Assembly (NCBI RefSeq): GCF_001458175.1
Contig: NZ_CYPW01000032.1
Location: 88,826-152,825 of the forward strand
From: Shimia marina
GTDB lineage: Bacteria; Pseudomonadota; Alphaproteobacteria; Rhodobacterales; Rhodobacteraceae
Direction: 5' to 3'
DNA length: 64,000 nucleotides
Shown: positions 45,701 through 53,310 of the stretch, piece after piece
Layout of the letters: each line of letters begins with the position of its first letter
How positions within the stretch are numbered: position 1 is the stretch's first letter
Position numbers and translations under genes: made by a program
The notes under the pieces: generated by a model
Told to the model about the DNA's origin: nothing
Seen by the model: the letters and a program-made list of their open reading frames with translations, nothing else
The model's database searches: none

Positions 45701-46110
45701 TTGCCGAGCGCGTGTTCGGTCAACCCGAGGTGCTGATTGCGGCTAAGAAGCTGACCATGTTCCCCGGCATTGACGTGATCAAGGACAACCCTGATGGGGT
45801 GCACTACCATCACTTCCTCTGTGAAAACCACGAGCTGGTCTGGTCTGAGGGCACGGTGACGGAAACGCTCTTTACGGGCACTGAGGCGCTTAAGTCGCTG
45901 TCCACTGAAGCACGAGATGAGATCTTTGCGATCTTCCCCGAGCTGAAGACAGGGGGTGACAATGGTGTGCCAACAATTGCTCGCGCGACGCCCAAAGTGA
46001 CCAAGCTGCGCGAGTTCCTTGAGCGCATGCAGCGTAACCGCAAGGATCTGGTGACAGGCAGCGGCGTTGCGCTATCCTCTGAGGGCGCACAAGAGAGCCG
46101 CCTCCAGTAA
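42664..46110 (+). CDS. Large RTX repeat protein with C-terminal Hint domain
   Basis: 1148 residues. Layout: Gly/Ser/Arg low-complexity start (1-43); first RTX block (about 50-175, repeats of GGxGNDxU); a beta-sandwich, DUF642/carbohydrate-binding-like domain (about 177-317, starting 'NLISNGNFNQGGAGWQRI' and ending 'DGKIDNVSVVE'); a second, long RTX block (about 318-800) interrupted three times by related spacers ('SFERAFGSSNENVNLDLQAG' type); a linker (800-925); and a Hint domain from Cys926 ('VVCFASGTRI') with 'VSPQHRIFISS', ending with 'DEIFAIFPEL'. Calcium-binding and secretion (type I) are expected for RTX; the Hint may self-cleave to release or attach the N-terminal part. AGGAGA precedes the ATG. 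The stop overlaps the next start by one base. Confidence 0.9.
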   Translation: MSGGSGSGSGSGGRGRGRRGSGSGSGSGSGSGSGSGSGGGGGNSLGPLKLGPDGVVRGGNGNDNIFPGYRDGDGDRVDSNDARLPTEGGNDDIIYANGGNDTVNAGSGNDYVDAGRGNDVVQAGSGNDVVAGNAGNDTIDAGTGNDTVFGGGGNDSITAGDGDDRIYGDNNSGNTGNLISNGNFNQGGAGWQRIDGNGDGVAPHINGAVSFNNGGRAAGNDAIQQTFATNIGAEHTVSLDLFENNNGAAHHGFRIDVLDADGNVISSESVAVQNNTTQKVSFTFTATTPNTTLRIINTTATGEHHSSDGKIDNVSVVETPDVAGNDTIDAGSGNDFVDGGAGNDSILGGHGNDTINGGLHNDTVDGGVGHDHIDGGAGNDSLYGHWGADNIKGGSGNDTVDGGMSTDHMDGGDGIDTVSFERAFGSSNENVNLDLQAGTARLSDGTTETATNFENAIGSAGNDTLAGTAGDNRLEGGNGNDALYGRGGHDTLVGGQGNDTILAGSGNDSVDAGSNNDTVFGNEGSDTIVAGDGDDFVAGGFGTDSMDGGAGNDTVSYADSFGTASEFVELDLQAGTGRLNGGPAVETVRNFENAIGARGNDTISGTDGGNVIKGEGGNDVIDGRGGNDTLFGGDGDDLVTGGQGVDRQDGGAGNDTVSFEGANGNGISHVRFDMNTDQAKLINHNNVVVDFESTTNFENVIGSSGNDWITGDGGDNRIEGRDGNDLLQGGGGDDTLEGDQGNDLLIGGSGEDVIDGGVGHDRLFGQTGQDTFVSSDGNDQIDGGSERDTYVSDDPTDEHVHAFIDDAGNGHVDKLGSGYRDTVKSVEHYVADETANDDKITLTTNVTDVSTITGLDSSAEGVFTSSKGQTIQFGGQGQPTLRDILDGNVQGVFPRGTYQITSGDESGQIGNISFDNFEEINFTVVCFASGTRIATPEGDREIETLKAGDKVLTKDRDAQPIRWIGARHLSAEELDAHPNLKPIRISAGALGMGLPTRDLVVSPQHRIFISSRVAERVFGQPEVLIAAKKLTMFPGIDVIKDNPDGVHYHHFLCENHELVWSEGTVTETLFTGTEALKSLSTEARDEIFAIFPELKTGGDNGVPTIARATPKVTKLREFLERMQRNRKDLVTGSGVALSSEGAQESRLQ

Positions 46111-47153
46111 TGAAGGACGTGATGACAGATCCAGACCATGTGGATCATGTTGGCGGGGTTGAGGTCTCTGATCTCATCTCCGTCACCGAAGACCTACTGG
46201 GGCAGCCGGTTTTGAAAGCCAGCTGTCCCGGTGGACGCGATCGTGCTGTTTTTCGGATGTTTCTGGAAGACCGCACTGTCATCGTTTCACGCCGGGACAA
46301 CACCAAAGGGGCGGCACGTGAAAAACGCATTCTCGAACATCTGGCGCCGTTAACGCCGCATTTTCCGCAATTGCTTGGGGAGCGTGCTGGCTTCCTTTTT
46401 CAAACGGATATGGGACCGGTGAGTCTGGCCAATACCATGGGGGCTTTGCCAAAAGCCGAGCGTGGGGACTTGTTTGAACAGGCGATTGTCTCGGTGTTTC
46501 ACTATCAGCGACAGATCGGGCGCCCTGTGGCCGCAGCCGAAGTGCCTGTGCTCTTTGCCCGCACACAGAATCGCAGCTATTTTGTGGAAGGCCCGCTGCG
46601 CACTGCCGAAGTTTTTGGCGCGGCCCTGACCGGCTATGATCCCGCTGCCATCGCTGCAGAGTTTCTGCCAACCGATGCCTATTTTCTGAAGTGGGACAAC
46701 CGCTTTGCCAATGCCGCCGTCTCCGATGCGGGTATCATCGGCTGGTTTGACTTCGAAGACAGCTTTCTGGGGGCTGGATATGAAGATCTCGCCTGGCTGG
46801 CGGCTGATGAGTATCATGCACTGCCTTTTGCTGAGATCTACCCAAGGTTCGTGCGCCGTATTGAAGAGGTGCATGGGGGGGCTGCCCCGCTTGTGTTGCG
46901 GCGCTTTCACCTGATGAGCAGCCTGTTGATTGCACTGCGCGTGCGCAGGATCGGGCGTCACCTTTGGAAGAAGGGGCGTTGGTACACCAAGCAGGAGATC
47001 GACCGCTCTGATCGCGTTGGGGCCCATCCAGACATGATGCAGGCACTGCTCCTGCGGGGGCAGAATTTTGCTGCCATGGAAAAAGAGACTTGGGCGCTGA
47101 CATCCATGTATCAGCAGATCCACGATCAGCTTCTGGCCGCGCGGTCAGAATAA
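46110..47153 (+). CDS. Aminoglycoside-phosphotransferase-like kinase, coupled to the RTX-Hint gene
   Basis: 347 residues, start overlapping the RTX-Hint stop (TAATG), so translation is coupled. The catalytic loop reads 'YFLKWDNRFANAAVSD' with Asp and Asn at the positions of the Brenner loop (HGDxxxxN in APH), followed by the metal motif 'IGWFDFEDSFLGAGYEDLAW'; the usual His-Gly before the Asp are Lys-Trp here. The N-lobe shows 'DRAVFRMFLEDRTVIVSRRD'. No signal peptide, so it is cytoplasmic. The substrate is unknown: it could modify a small molecule, a sugar or the RTX-Hint product. The C-terminal 60 residues are helical. Confidence 0.72.
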   Translation: MKDVMTDPDHVDHVGGVEVSDLISVTEDLLGQPVLKASCPGGRDRAVFRMFLEDRTVIVSRRDNTKGAAREKRILEHLAPLTPHFPQLLGERAGFLFQTDMGPVSLANTMGALPKAERGDLFEQAIVSVFHYQRQIGRPVAAAEVPVLFARTQNRSYFVEGPLRTAEVFGAALTGYDPAAIAAEFLPTDAYFLKWDNRFANAAVSDAGIIGWFDFEDSFLGAGYEDLAWLAADEYHALPFAEIYPRFVRRIEEVHGGAAPLVLRRFHLMSSLLIALRVRRIGRHLWKKGRWYTKQEIDRSDRVGAHPDMMQALLLRGQNFAAMEKETWALTSMYQQIHDQLLAARSE

Positions 47154-47252
47154 CCCTCAGCGCAGCTGGCGGCACTTCTGCTGGCACCGGCGTGTGTTTT
47201 GGGCTACAGACGCCACTTAACCAGCATTTGCTGAAACACTGAGGCTGTTGAT

Positions 47253-48161
47253 ATGACCACACGCGCCGGATTCGTTGCCCTGATCGGAGAGCCCAATGCG
47301 GGCAAATCCACGCTCACCAACCAGATGGTGGGGGCGAAGGTGTCTATCGTGACCCACAAGGTTCAGACCACCCGCGCCCGCATACGGGGCGTGGCACTGG
47401 AGGGTGACAGTCAGCTTGTGTTTGTGGACACACCCGGCCTGTTCCGGCCCCGCCGACGTCTCGATCGTGCCATGGTAGCGGCTGCTTGGGGTGGTGCTGC
47501 GGATGCGGATATCATCGTGATGATGGTGGAAGCACATCGGGGCGTGACCAAAGGTGTCGAAGCCATTCTGGAGCAACTCGAAGAGATCGGTCACGGCCGC
47601 AAAGTGGCGCTGGCGATCAACAAGATTGACCGGGTGAAATCAGACGTGCTTCTGGCGCTGACCAAAGATCTCAATGAGCGGTTTTCCTTTGTAGAGACTT
47701 TCATGATCTCTGCGGAAAAAGGCCATGGCTGTGCTGATTTGCGCAAATGGCTGGCGGCACAACTTCCGGAAGGGCCGTGGCTCTATCCCGAAGATCAGAT
47801 TGCCGATCTGCCCATGCGGATGATTGCGGCAGAGATCACACGCGAGAAGCTCACCCTGCGTCTGCATCAGGAGCTGCCCTATCAGATGACGGTTGAAACC
47901 GAAAACTGGGAAGAGCGCAAAGACGGCTCCGCCCGGGTGGATCAGATGATCTACGTGATGCGCGATGGTCACAAGGGCATCGTTCTGGGCAACAAAGGCG
48001 AGACCATCAAGGCCGTTTCCAAGGCCGCACGTGAAGAACTGGAAGAGTTCATGGGGCGCCGTATCCACCTGTTCTTGCAGGTGAAAGTGCGCCCGAACTG
48101 GCTGGAAGAGAAAGAGCGCTACTCTGAGATGGGGCTCAACTTCAGCGACGGAAACGCATGA
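47253..48161 (+). CDS. era: GTPase Era
   Basis: 302 residues. Essential GTPase for 16S rRNA maturation and 30S assembly. G1 'GEPNAGKSTL', G2 region with 'QTTRARIRG', G3 'DTPGLF', G4 'NKID'; C-terminal KH domain about 205-295 with 'GHKGIVLGNKGETIKAVSKA'. Start ATG at 47253. Normally next to rnc. Its last 20 bases overlap the end of a convergent small gene. Confidence 0.97.
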   Translation: MTTRAGFVALIGEPNAGKSTLTNQMVGAKVSIVTHKVQTTRARIRGVALEGDSQLVFVDTPGLFRPRRRLDRAMVAAAWGGAADADIIVMMVEAHRGVTKGVEAILEQLEEIGHGRKVALAINKIDRVKSDVLLALTKDLNERFSFVETFMISAEKGHGCADLRKWLAAQLPEGPWLYPEDQIADLPMRMIAAEITREKLTLRLHQELPYQMTVETENWEERKDGSARVDQMIYVMRDGHKGIVLGNKGETIKAVSKAAREELEEFMGRRIHLFLQVKVRPNWLEEKERYSEMGLNFSDGNA

Positions 48162-48330
48162 GCGCCACCATGCCCCAGACCACCGCGGCCACAGCCAAAA
48201 GCACGATGGCCATATGGGCGAGGGGCATGTCTTCCGGAGCAATCACGCCAGCGGCTTCCAGCCCGATCAACACAAGCGCCGCCAGAAATAACAGGCGCAC
48301 CAATAGGGGTGTTTTCAATTCTGGTCGCAC
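48142..48330 (-). CDS. Small two-span membrane protein, convergent with era
   Basis: 62 residues from a GTG at 48330 preceded by AAGAAAGG; a TTG ten codons earlier is the only alternative. Two hydrophobic helices (about 10-25 and 37-55) and a basic end 'MRFRR'. No family is recognised. The 3' end overlaps era by 20 bases. Confidence 0.55.
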   Translation of the reverse strand: MRPELKTPLLVRLLFLAALVLIGLEAAGVIAPEDMPLAHMAIVLLAVAAVVWGMVALMRFRR

Positions 48331-48399
48331 AACTAAGACCTTTCTTAAAAATAACCGCAAAGCGGGTATCTCTAACTACTATAGGTGTATTGAATTGTC

Positions 48400-48729
48400 A
48401 TGCGTTTAACCGCTGAGTTCTGGGTGCATGCCTATCTCGCCCGCCTGCGTCTGGCCGATATTGCGGCCTTTGTTGTGGCCCATGGAGATGACACTGCCGG
48501 GGCTGTTCTGGTCAAACTCAACACGCTTGATGGGCAGGCCGTGGCCTATCAGCGCAGCTTTGATCTCATGAGTGGCGCGCGCACATGGATGGTGCTGGCT
48601 GAGGGGCAGGAGGCAGATGTGGACGCGGCCCTGACCCGCCAGCGCAGCTTTGATCCCGACGCCTGGGTCATTGAGGTGGAAGACCGTCAGGGCCGCCATC
48701 TTCTGGAAGAGCCGGGACTGTCGGATTAA
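48400..48729 (+). CDS. DUF1491 family protein
   Basis: 109 residues. '[20 protein letters not shown]' at the start, '[13 protein letters not shown]' and '[18 protein letters not shown]' at the end are the family pattern, common in Rhodobacteraceae near era/recO. Function unknown. Confidence 0.9.
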   Translation: MRLTAEFWVHAYLARLRLADIAAFVVAHGDDTAGAVLVKLNTLDGQAVAYQRSFDLMSGARTWMVLAEGQEADVDAALTRQRSFDPDAWVIEVEDRQGRHLLEEPGLSD

Positions 48730-48779
48730 AGCTTTCCTTTCGCCGTGCCAGAGGCTTTTCTACGCCAAAGGAGCAGACC

Positions 48780-49511
48780 ATGGATTGGCGGGATCAGGGC
48801 TTTGTGCTCAGCACACGAAAACACGGTGAGACCTCCGTCATTCTGGAGGCGTTCACCGAAACGCATGGGCGCCATGCCGGGATCGTGCGGGGTGGCATCA
48901 GCCGCAAGATGACTCCGATTCTGCAACCGGGTGGGCAGGTCGATCTGACCTGGCGGGCGCGGCTGTCAGATCATATTGGCACCTTTACCGTGGAGCCTCT
49001 GCGCGCGCGCACCGCCGTCCTCAGTGATCGCTTTGCGCTTGCGGGTCTTAATGCGGTCACCGCGCTGCTGAGCTTCTGTCTGCCAGATCGCGAACCTCAT
49101 ACCGCGCTCTATCTGCAAAGCCGTCAGTTGCTGGACCTTTTGGGCCAGAATGATCTCTGGCCGCTGGCTTATCTGCGCTGGGAAATGGCGCTGCTCTCTG
49201 CCTTGGGTTACGGGCTTGATCTCTCTGAATGCGCGGTCACTGGCAGCACCGAAAACCTGATTTATGTCTCGCCCAAATCGGGCCGCGCGGTCTCTGCTCA
49301 AGGGGCCGGAGACTGGGCGGATCGGCTCTTGCCTCTACCGCCTGTCCTGCTGGGGCAGGGGGAGGCCCCGGATGTGGAGATACAGCAGGGGCTGATCACC
49401 ACCGGGTATTTCCTCTCAGAGAAACTTGCACCGGATTTGGGGCACCGGCCCCTGCCAGAGGCGCGTGCGCGGTTTATGGATCGCTTTGACCGTCAGATCC
49501 GATCCCGCTGA
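48780..49511 (+). CDS. recO: DNA repair protein RecO
   Basis: 243 residues. Loads RecA with RecF/RecR onto SSB-coated gaps. The OB-fold N-terminus reads '[20 protein letters not shown]' and '[20 protein letters not shown]'; the helical part has '[20 protein letters not shown]', the RecO_C signature. The zinc cysteines of some RecO proteins are absent. Ends overlapping the META gene by 38 bases. Confidence 0.95.
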   Translation: MDWRDQGFVLSTRKHGETSVILEAFTETHGRHAGIVRGGISRKMTPILQPGGQVDLTWRARLSDHIGTFTVEPLRARTAVLSDRFALAGLNAVTALLSFCLPDREPHTALYLQSRQLLDLLGQNDLWPLAYLRWEMALLSALGYGLDLSECAVTGSTENLIYVSPKSGRAVSAQGAGDWADRLLPLPPVLLGQGEAPDVEIQQGLITTGYFLSEKLAPDLGHRPLPEARARFMDRFDRQIRSR

Positions 49512-49890
49512 ACACCATCTGTCGCCCGGCTTCGTTGCTCATGATCATGGTGGGGCCAGCCACCTCCACCAGGGTCATTTCACTCAATGCGGTCAGGTAG
49601 GTTTCCTCGTGGTCGATGCCGCTGCAATAGAGCTCTTCGACAAAGTCGATTTGGATTGAGATCCATGGATAAGGGGCGCTTTGACGACCGGAAAAGCCAT
49701 TACAGGGTCCGGTCCCATCAACTGCCCCGCTCTCTGCAAGCGTCAGCGTCGCATCAAAGCGCACTGCTGTGCCGTCGATCTCTGTCAGCCGCCAGTCGTA
49801 GGCGCTGCCACCGTATTGTGTGACGGTCTCTGTCGGCGCACAATTTGCCAAAATAAGCGCCAGTCCGCCTGCTGTTAAAGTTCGGGTCAT
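49474..49890 (-). CDS. META-domain lipoprotein (HslJ-like)
   Basis: 138 residues. Lipobox 'LALILANC' gives Cys17. The META pattern is visible: '[13 protein letters not shown]', 'TGPCNGFSG', '[18 protein letters not shown]', then 'MVFSG'. HslJ-like proteins respond to heat or novobiocin in E. coli; the role here is unknown. Its start overlaps the TetR stop by four bases, so the two are co-transcribed. 38-base 3' overlap with recO. Confidence 0.82.
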   Translation of the reverse strand: MTRTLTAGGLALILANCAPTETVTQYGGSAYDWRLTEIDGTAVRFDATLTLAESGAVDGTGPCNGFSGRQSAPYPWISIQIDFVEELYCSGIDHEETYLTALSEMTLVEVAGPTMIMSNEAGRQMVFSGIGSDGQSDP

Positions 49891-50447
49891 CCATCCGCCT
49901 CATGCAGTGCCAAAATCAAATCTACCAAAGTGCCCAGTGCTGAGCTGTTGTCGGCTTGGTCATGGGTAGAGAGTTCTTCCATGCCCACAAAGGCCGCATA
50001 AAGCAGGCGGGTCAACTCCGGATTGGTCAGACCGATCGCCTCAAACAGCTCCTGCACATAGCCCATGCGTTTGCGATCCACATCACCCACCGCCTGCGCC
50101 ACCGCCTCGCTTTCACGCGCCCATGCGCGGATGGCAGGTTCCAGCCCTAGGCCGCCAAATTCTTCAGGCGCACCAGATCCGGCAATCTGTGCCAGTTGGC
50201 GCAGCTTGAGCACGGGGCTGTCTTGCTGATCTAGAAGCGTCACGATGTCTTCATAGGCGCGGTTCTTCCACATCTGCATCAAAGCTCTGTGAAATGTGGG
50301 AACATCTTCAAAATGCCAGTAAAAAGACCCTTTTGTGGTTCCCAGCCGACGTGCCAAAGGCTCCGCCTTGAGCGCTTTGGGCCCGGCTTCGGTCAGGGCG
50401 ACGCAGCCAGCCTGCAACCAATCGTCTTTGGATAATCGCTGTGCCAT
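49887..50447 (-). CDS. TetR family transcriptional regulator
   Basis: 186 residues. Helix-turn-helix 'ALKAEPLARRLGTTKGSFYW' (about 24-43) and 'HFEDVPTFHRALMQMWKN' are typical of the TetR family; the C-terminal ligand domain is not assigned. Two near-identical palindromes lie between it and the divergent gene. It probably represses itself and the divergent gene. Confidence 0.93.
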   Translation of the reverse strand: MAQRLSKDDWLQAGCVALTEAGPKALKAEPLARRLGTTKGSFYWHFEDVPTFHRALMQMWKNRAYEDIVTLLDQQDSPVLKLRQLAQIAGSGAPEEFGGLGLEPAIRAWARESEAVAQAVGDVDRKRMGYVQELFEAIGLTNPELTRLLYAAFVGMEELSTHDQADNSSALGTLVDLILALHEADG

Positions 50448-50456
50448 GGATGCACC

Positions 50457-50470
50457 ATACGATACCGTAT
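50457..50470. promoter_or_regulatory. TetR operator box 1
   Basis: ATACGATACCGTAT: five-base arms ATACG/CGTAT with a four-base spacer, ten bases from the TetR start. It abuts a TTGACT hexamer (50470-50475) that may be the -35 of the divergent promoter. Confidence 0.65.
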
Positions 50471-50505
50471 TGACTCCGGCAAGCAGGGTCTCAAATATTC
50501 AATAC

Positions 50506-50519
50506 ATACGATAGCGTAT
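50506..50519. promoter_or_regulatory. TetR operator box 2
   Basis: ATACGATAGCGTAT, the same palindrome as box 1 with one base changed in the spacer; the arms extend to six bases (CATACG/CGTATG). 49 bases from box 1 and 17 bases before the divergent ATG. Confidence 0.65.
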
Positions 50520-50536
50520 GGAATCAGAGGGTCGCG

Positions 50537-50967
50537 ATGAAAAGTAAAAGACGCAACTATTGGATGGCTGCTGCGAGCCTCCTTCTATGTGTGACAACGG
50601 TGGTGCATGTCTTTTGGGCGGACCAGAAATTCATCACGTGGTGCAGGCGACGGACGCGCTCCCCGTTGAGATCCGTGCCATCAGTGCTGTGCTTTGGCAT
50701 GCTGTGACAGTCGTGTTGCTGGTCTTGGCCACCGGATGTTTTTGGCTGATAGGCCATCCAAACCCGCCGCTTGCCAGTGTCATGATCGCGGTGCAACTGG
50801 GGTTTGCGGGGCTGTTTGTCTTTTATGGGATGGCGCGGCTTCAGACCCTATGGATCATGCCTCAATGGATCATCTTCCTTCTCATTCCGGCAGTGATGGG
50901 TCTGGGTATGCGGCATCGGGCGCGCGTGCGTGCCAATCATCGGTATGATCACGCATTTCCCCAGTGA
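50537..50967 (+). pseudogene. Frameshifted small membrane protein gene next to TetR
   Basis: The ATG at 50537 has GAGGG upstream and opens 'MKSKRRNYWMAAASLLLCVT', then 'TVVHVF'. After codon TTT (50612-50614) the frame must shift by two bases (or one must be missing) to continue as 'GGPEIHHVVQATDALPVEIR', then 'AISAVLWHAVTVVLL', the natural continuation of a four-helix membrane protein. The joined product would be about 142 residues. Either a recent inactivation, a sequencing error in the T4-G3 run, or recoding. The unshifted frame stops at 50706. Confidence 0.7.
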
Positions 50968-51232
50968 TGGTGGTCAGGGGGCCGTCTGCCATTTGGCGCA
51001 GCTTGGCGTCAAAGGTTTTGAAATATTCCTGTGCTTGCACATGTCTCAAAACCGCATCGCTGTTCCAGCGGCCCCAATGCACCCGTGTGATGCCATCATC
51101 GGCCACCGCCACCTGATAGGAAAAGCCAGCCGCTCCCGGATCATTGCCGACTGCGTTGATGAAGGCTTCGCAGTTGGCAACCCAAACCATATCATCGCCT
51201 TCGTACTCGTAAGTGATGGTGACACAGCGCAT
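50882..51232 (-). CDS. Small dimeric alpha/beta-barrel protein, ABM-like
   Basis: 116 residues from the ATG at 51232. Strand-helix pattern 'MRCVTITYEYEGDDMVWVAN', then 'GAAGFSYQVAVADDGITRVH' and 'QAQEYFKTFDAKLRQMADGP' fits the antibiotic-biosynthesis-monooxygenase-like fold. No active-site residue can be named. Its last 86 bases overlap the frameshifted gene on the other strand. Confidence 0.6.
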   Translation of the reverse strand: MRCVTITYEYEGDDMVWVANCEAFINAVGNDPGAAGFSYQVAVADDGITRVHWGRWNSDAVLRHVQAQEYFKTFDAKLRQMADGPLTTITGEMRDHTDDWHARAPDAAYPDPSLPE

Positions 51233-51415
51233 GAAAACCTCCAATCATATCACAAAGACTGCGGCGTTGCTTTTGGGGGCGTTTTGCACCGTACGCACCG
51301 GTCATTGCCGCACCTGCAAAGCCTGCGGTGAAAATGGCACCAACGCAATACCGACGCGATGCAGACGCAATACCGCATGCCGGATTTTGCCTTCGCTCAA
51401 AGGTTAACAGGGCGC

Positions 51416-51447
51416 GAAAAAAAACGCGGCTCCGAGGGAGAGCCGCG
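51416..51447 (-). terminator. Rho-independent terminator of mcd
   Basis: Arms 51425-51432 and 51440-51447 with a seven-base loop, followed on the minus strand by a run of Ts (A-run 51417-51424 on the plus strand), 33 bases past the mcd stop. Confidence 0.9.
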
Positions 51448-51479
51448 CTTTGAGTCTGCTGTCCAACTGAGAGCGGGTG

Positions 51480-53141
51480 TCAGCTCAGCAAACGTCTCGC
51501 AATCACCTGCGCCTGAATTTCTGCGGCACCTTCAAAGATGTTCAGAATGCGCGCATCACAGAGGATCCGGCTCACAGTGTATTCCAGCGCAAAGCCATTG
51601 CCGCCATGGATCTGCAGCGCGTTATCTGCCGCCGCCCAAGCCACACGTGCGCCCAGCAGCTTCGCCATGCCTGCTTCAAGGTCGCAGCGATGGCCGTTGT
51701 CTTTCTCCCAAGCGGAGAAATAGGTCAGCTGACGCGCAATCATGATTTCCACGGCCATCATGGCCAGCTTGCCAGCCACCCGTGGGAAGTCGATCAGAGA
51801 TTTGCCAAACTGTTTGCGGTCGATGCCATATTGCATGCCCACGTCCAGCGCGGCTTGCGCCACACCGACGGCGCGGGCGGCAGTCTGAATACGTGCGGAT
51901 TCGAAGGTTTCCATCAACTGCTTGAAACCTTTGCCTTCTTCGCCGCCGAGCAGGTTCTCACCTTTGACTTTGAAGCCATCAAAGCCCAGCTCATATTCCT
52001 TCATGCCACGATAGCCGAGCACCTCAATTTCACCGCCGGTCATACCTTCGGTTGGGAAGGGGTTTTCGTCTGTGCCCGGGGTTTTCTCGGCCAGGAACAT
52101 GGACAGACCGCGGTGATCGGTGCTGTCGGGATTGGTGCGCGCCAGCAGGGTCATCACATGGGTGCGGGCGGCGTGGGTGATCCATGTCTTGTTGCCGGTC
52201 ACTTCCCAGTTGCCGTCCTCGGTCTTCACGGCGCGGGTGCGCAGCGAACCGAGGTCAGAGCCGGTGTTGGGCTCGGTGAAAACCGCGGTCGGCAGAATTT
52301 CGGCGCTGGCCAGTTTGGGCAGCCAATTCTGTTTCTGCTCCTCAGTGCCTCCGCAGAGGATCAGTTCTGCGGCAATCTCAGAACGCGTGCCCAGAGACCC
52401 CACGCCGATATAGCCACGGGAGAGTTCCTCAGAGACCACAACCATGGAGGCTTTGGACAGGCCAAACCCGCCGTACTCCTCAGGAATGGTCAGGCCAAAC
52501 ACACCCATTTCTGCAAGCTCTTCAATGATTTCCATTGGAATGAGCTCATCTTTGAGGTGCCATTCATGGGCATTGGGCTCCACGCGATCCACCGCAAAGC
52601 GGCGGAACTGATCCCGGATCATCTCCAGCTCTTCATCAAGGCCAGAGGCCCCAACCGTGATGTTGGCCGCTTGTTCCTGCATCAGTTCAACAAGGCGCAT
52701 GCGCGCGTCTTGCGAGTTACCTTTGTCGCAAAGTGTCATGACCTCTGTGGTCATCAAGCCGCGCATTTCGTCTTGGGTCAGGCCGAGATCCTGCAGGCGG
52801 ATGATTTCGCCCTGGCTCATCGGAATACCGCCATACACTTGCCAGAGGTATTCGCCGAAAGCGATCTGGTGAATGAGTTGTTCGATCTCACCAAATTTCC
52901 CGTCTCCGTTGAGTCGCTCTGCCCAGCCCTGCATCTGTTTGAGCGACTGCGCATAGGTCGCCAGCCAGCTCAGCCCGTGGGCTGCGGTTTGATGACTTTC
53001 GATGAGTTTGCCAGAAACGCGCCCATCCTCAGATACCGTGTCCTTCACCCGCGCAATCGCGGTTTCCAGAATCCCCTCCACAGGCGCCACCGCCGCCCCG
53101 GTGAGTTTCAGAAGATCGGGAAGAATCACCGAAGTTGCCAT
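51480..53141 (-). CDS. mcd: (2S)-methylsuccinyl-CoA dehydrogenase
   Basis: 553 residues from the ATG at 53141 (AGGA eight bases upstream; another ATG at 53168 is possible). An acyl-CoA dehydrogenase with an extra N-terminal domain of about 150 residues, 'LLKLTGAAVAPVEGILETAI' and 'FGEYLWQVYGGIPMSQGEII', which marks Mcd of the ethylmalonyl-CoA pathway rather than a fatty-acid enzyme. The FAD/acyl-CoA core follows: 'EEYGGFGLSKASMVVVSEEL', 'FTEPNTGSDLGSLRTRAV', 'LQIHGGNGFALEYTVSRILC'. Oxidises methylsuccinyl-CoA to mesaconyl-CoA during acetyl-CoA assimilation. The other pathway genes are not in the window. Confidence 0.9.
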   Translation of the reverse strand: MATSVILPDLLKLTGAAVAPVEGILETAIARVKDTVSEDGRVSGKLIESHQTAAHGLSWLATYAQSLKQMQGWAERLNGDGKFGEIEQLIHQIAFGEYLWQVYGGIPMSQGEIIRLQDLGLTQDEMRGLMTTEVMTLCDKGNSQDARMRLVELMQEQAANITVGASGLDEELEMIRDQFRRFAVDRVEPNAHEWHLKDELIPMEIIEELAEMGVFGLTIPEEYGGFGLSKASMVVVSEELSRGYIGVGSLGTRSEIAAELILCGGTEEQKQNWLPKLASAEILPTAVFTEPNTGSDLGSLRTRAVKTEDGNWEVTGNKTWITHAARTHVMTLLARTNPDSTDHRGLSMFLAEKTPGTDENPFPTEGMTGGEIEVLGYRGMKEYELGFDGFKVKGENLLGGEEGKGFKQLMETFESARIQTAARAVGVAQAALDVGMQYGIDRKQFGKSLIDFPRVAGKLAMMAVEIMIARQLTYFSAWEKDNGHRCDLEAGMAKLLGARVAWAAADNALQIHGGNGFALEYTVSRILCDARILNIFEGAAEIQAQVIARRLLS

Positions 53142-53310
53142 CGCCAAGTCCTGTCCATCATGCGCCATACGTCTAAACCCTCTGTTTCTGCAGTGTGACA
53201 TAATTCTTTTGCAGGTGCAGCGCAACAAAAATACCCAATAACGTGGCGTTTTGATTGTATGTTTCGCGCTGAAGTTTTGCCGTCGTATTCGTTACGGTCT
53301 ATAGCAAGAT

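Noticed and set aside
8104-46110. Inteins in the Hint proteins
   Set aside because: The Hint domains lie near the C-termini with no C-extein or terminal His-Asn followed by Cys/Ser, so protein splicing is not expected. They fit the Hint_2 type.
51330-51382. Short direct repeats ACGCAATACCG (two copies) upstream of the barrel protein gene
   Set aside because: Only two copies about 20 bases apart; could be chance, and no promoter relation is clear.
51477-53198. A 573-codon open frame antisense to mcd
   Set aside because: Shadow of mcd; no conserved motif, and it would read through the mcd terminator region.
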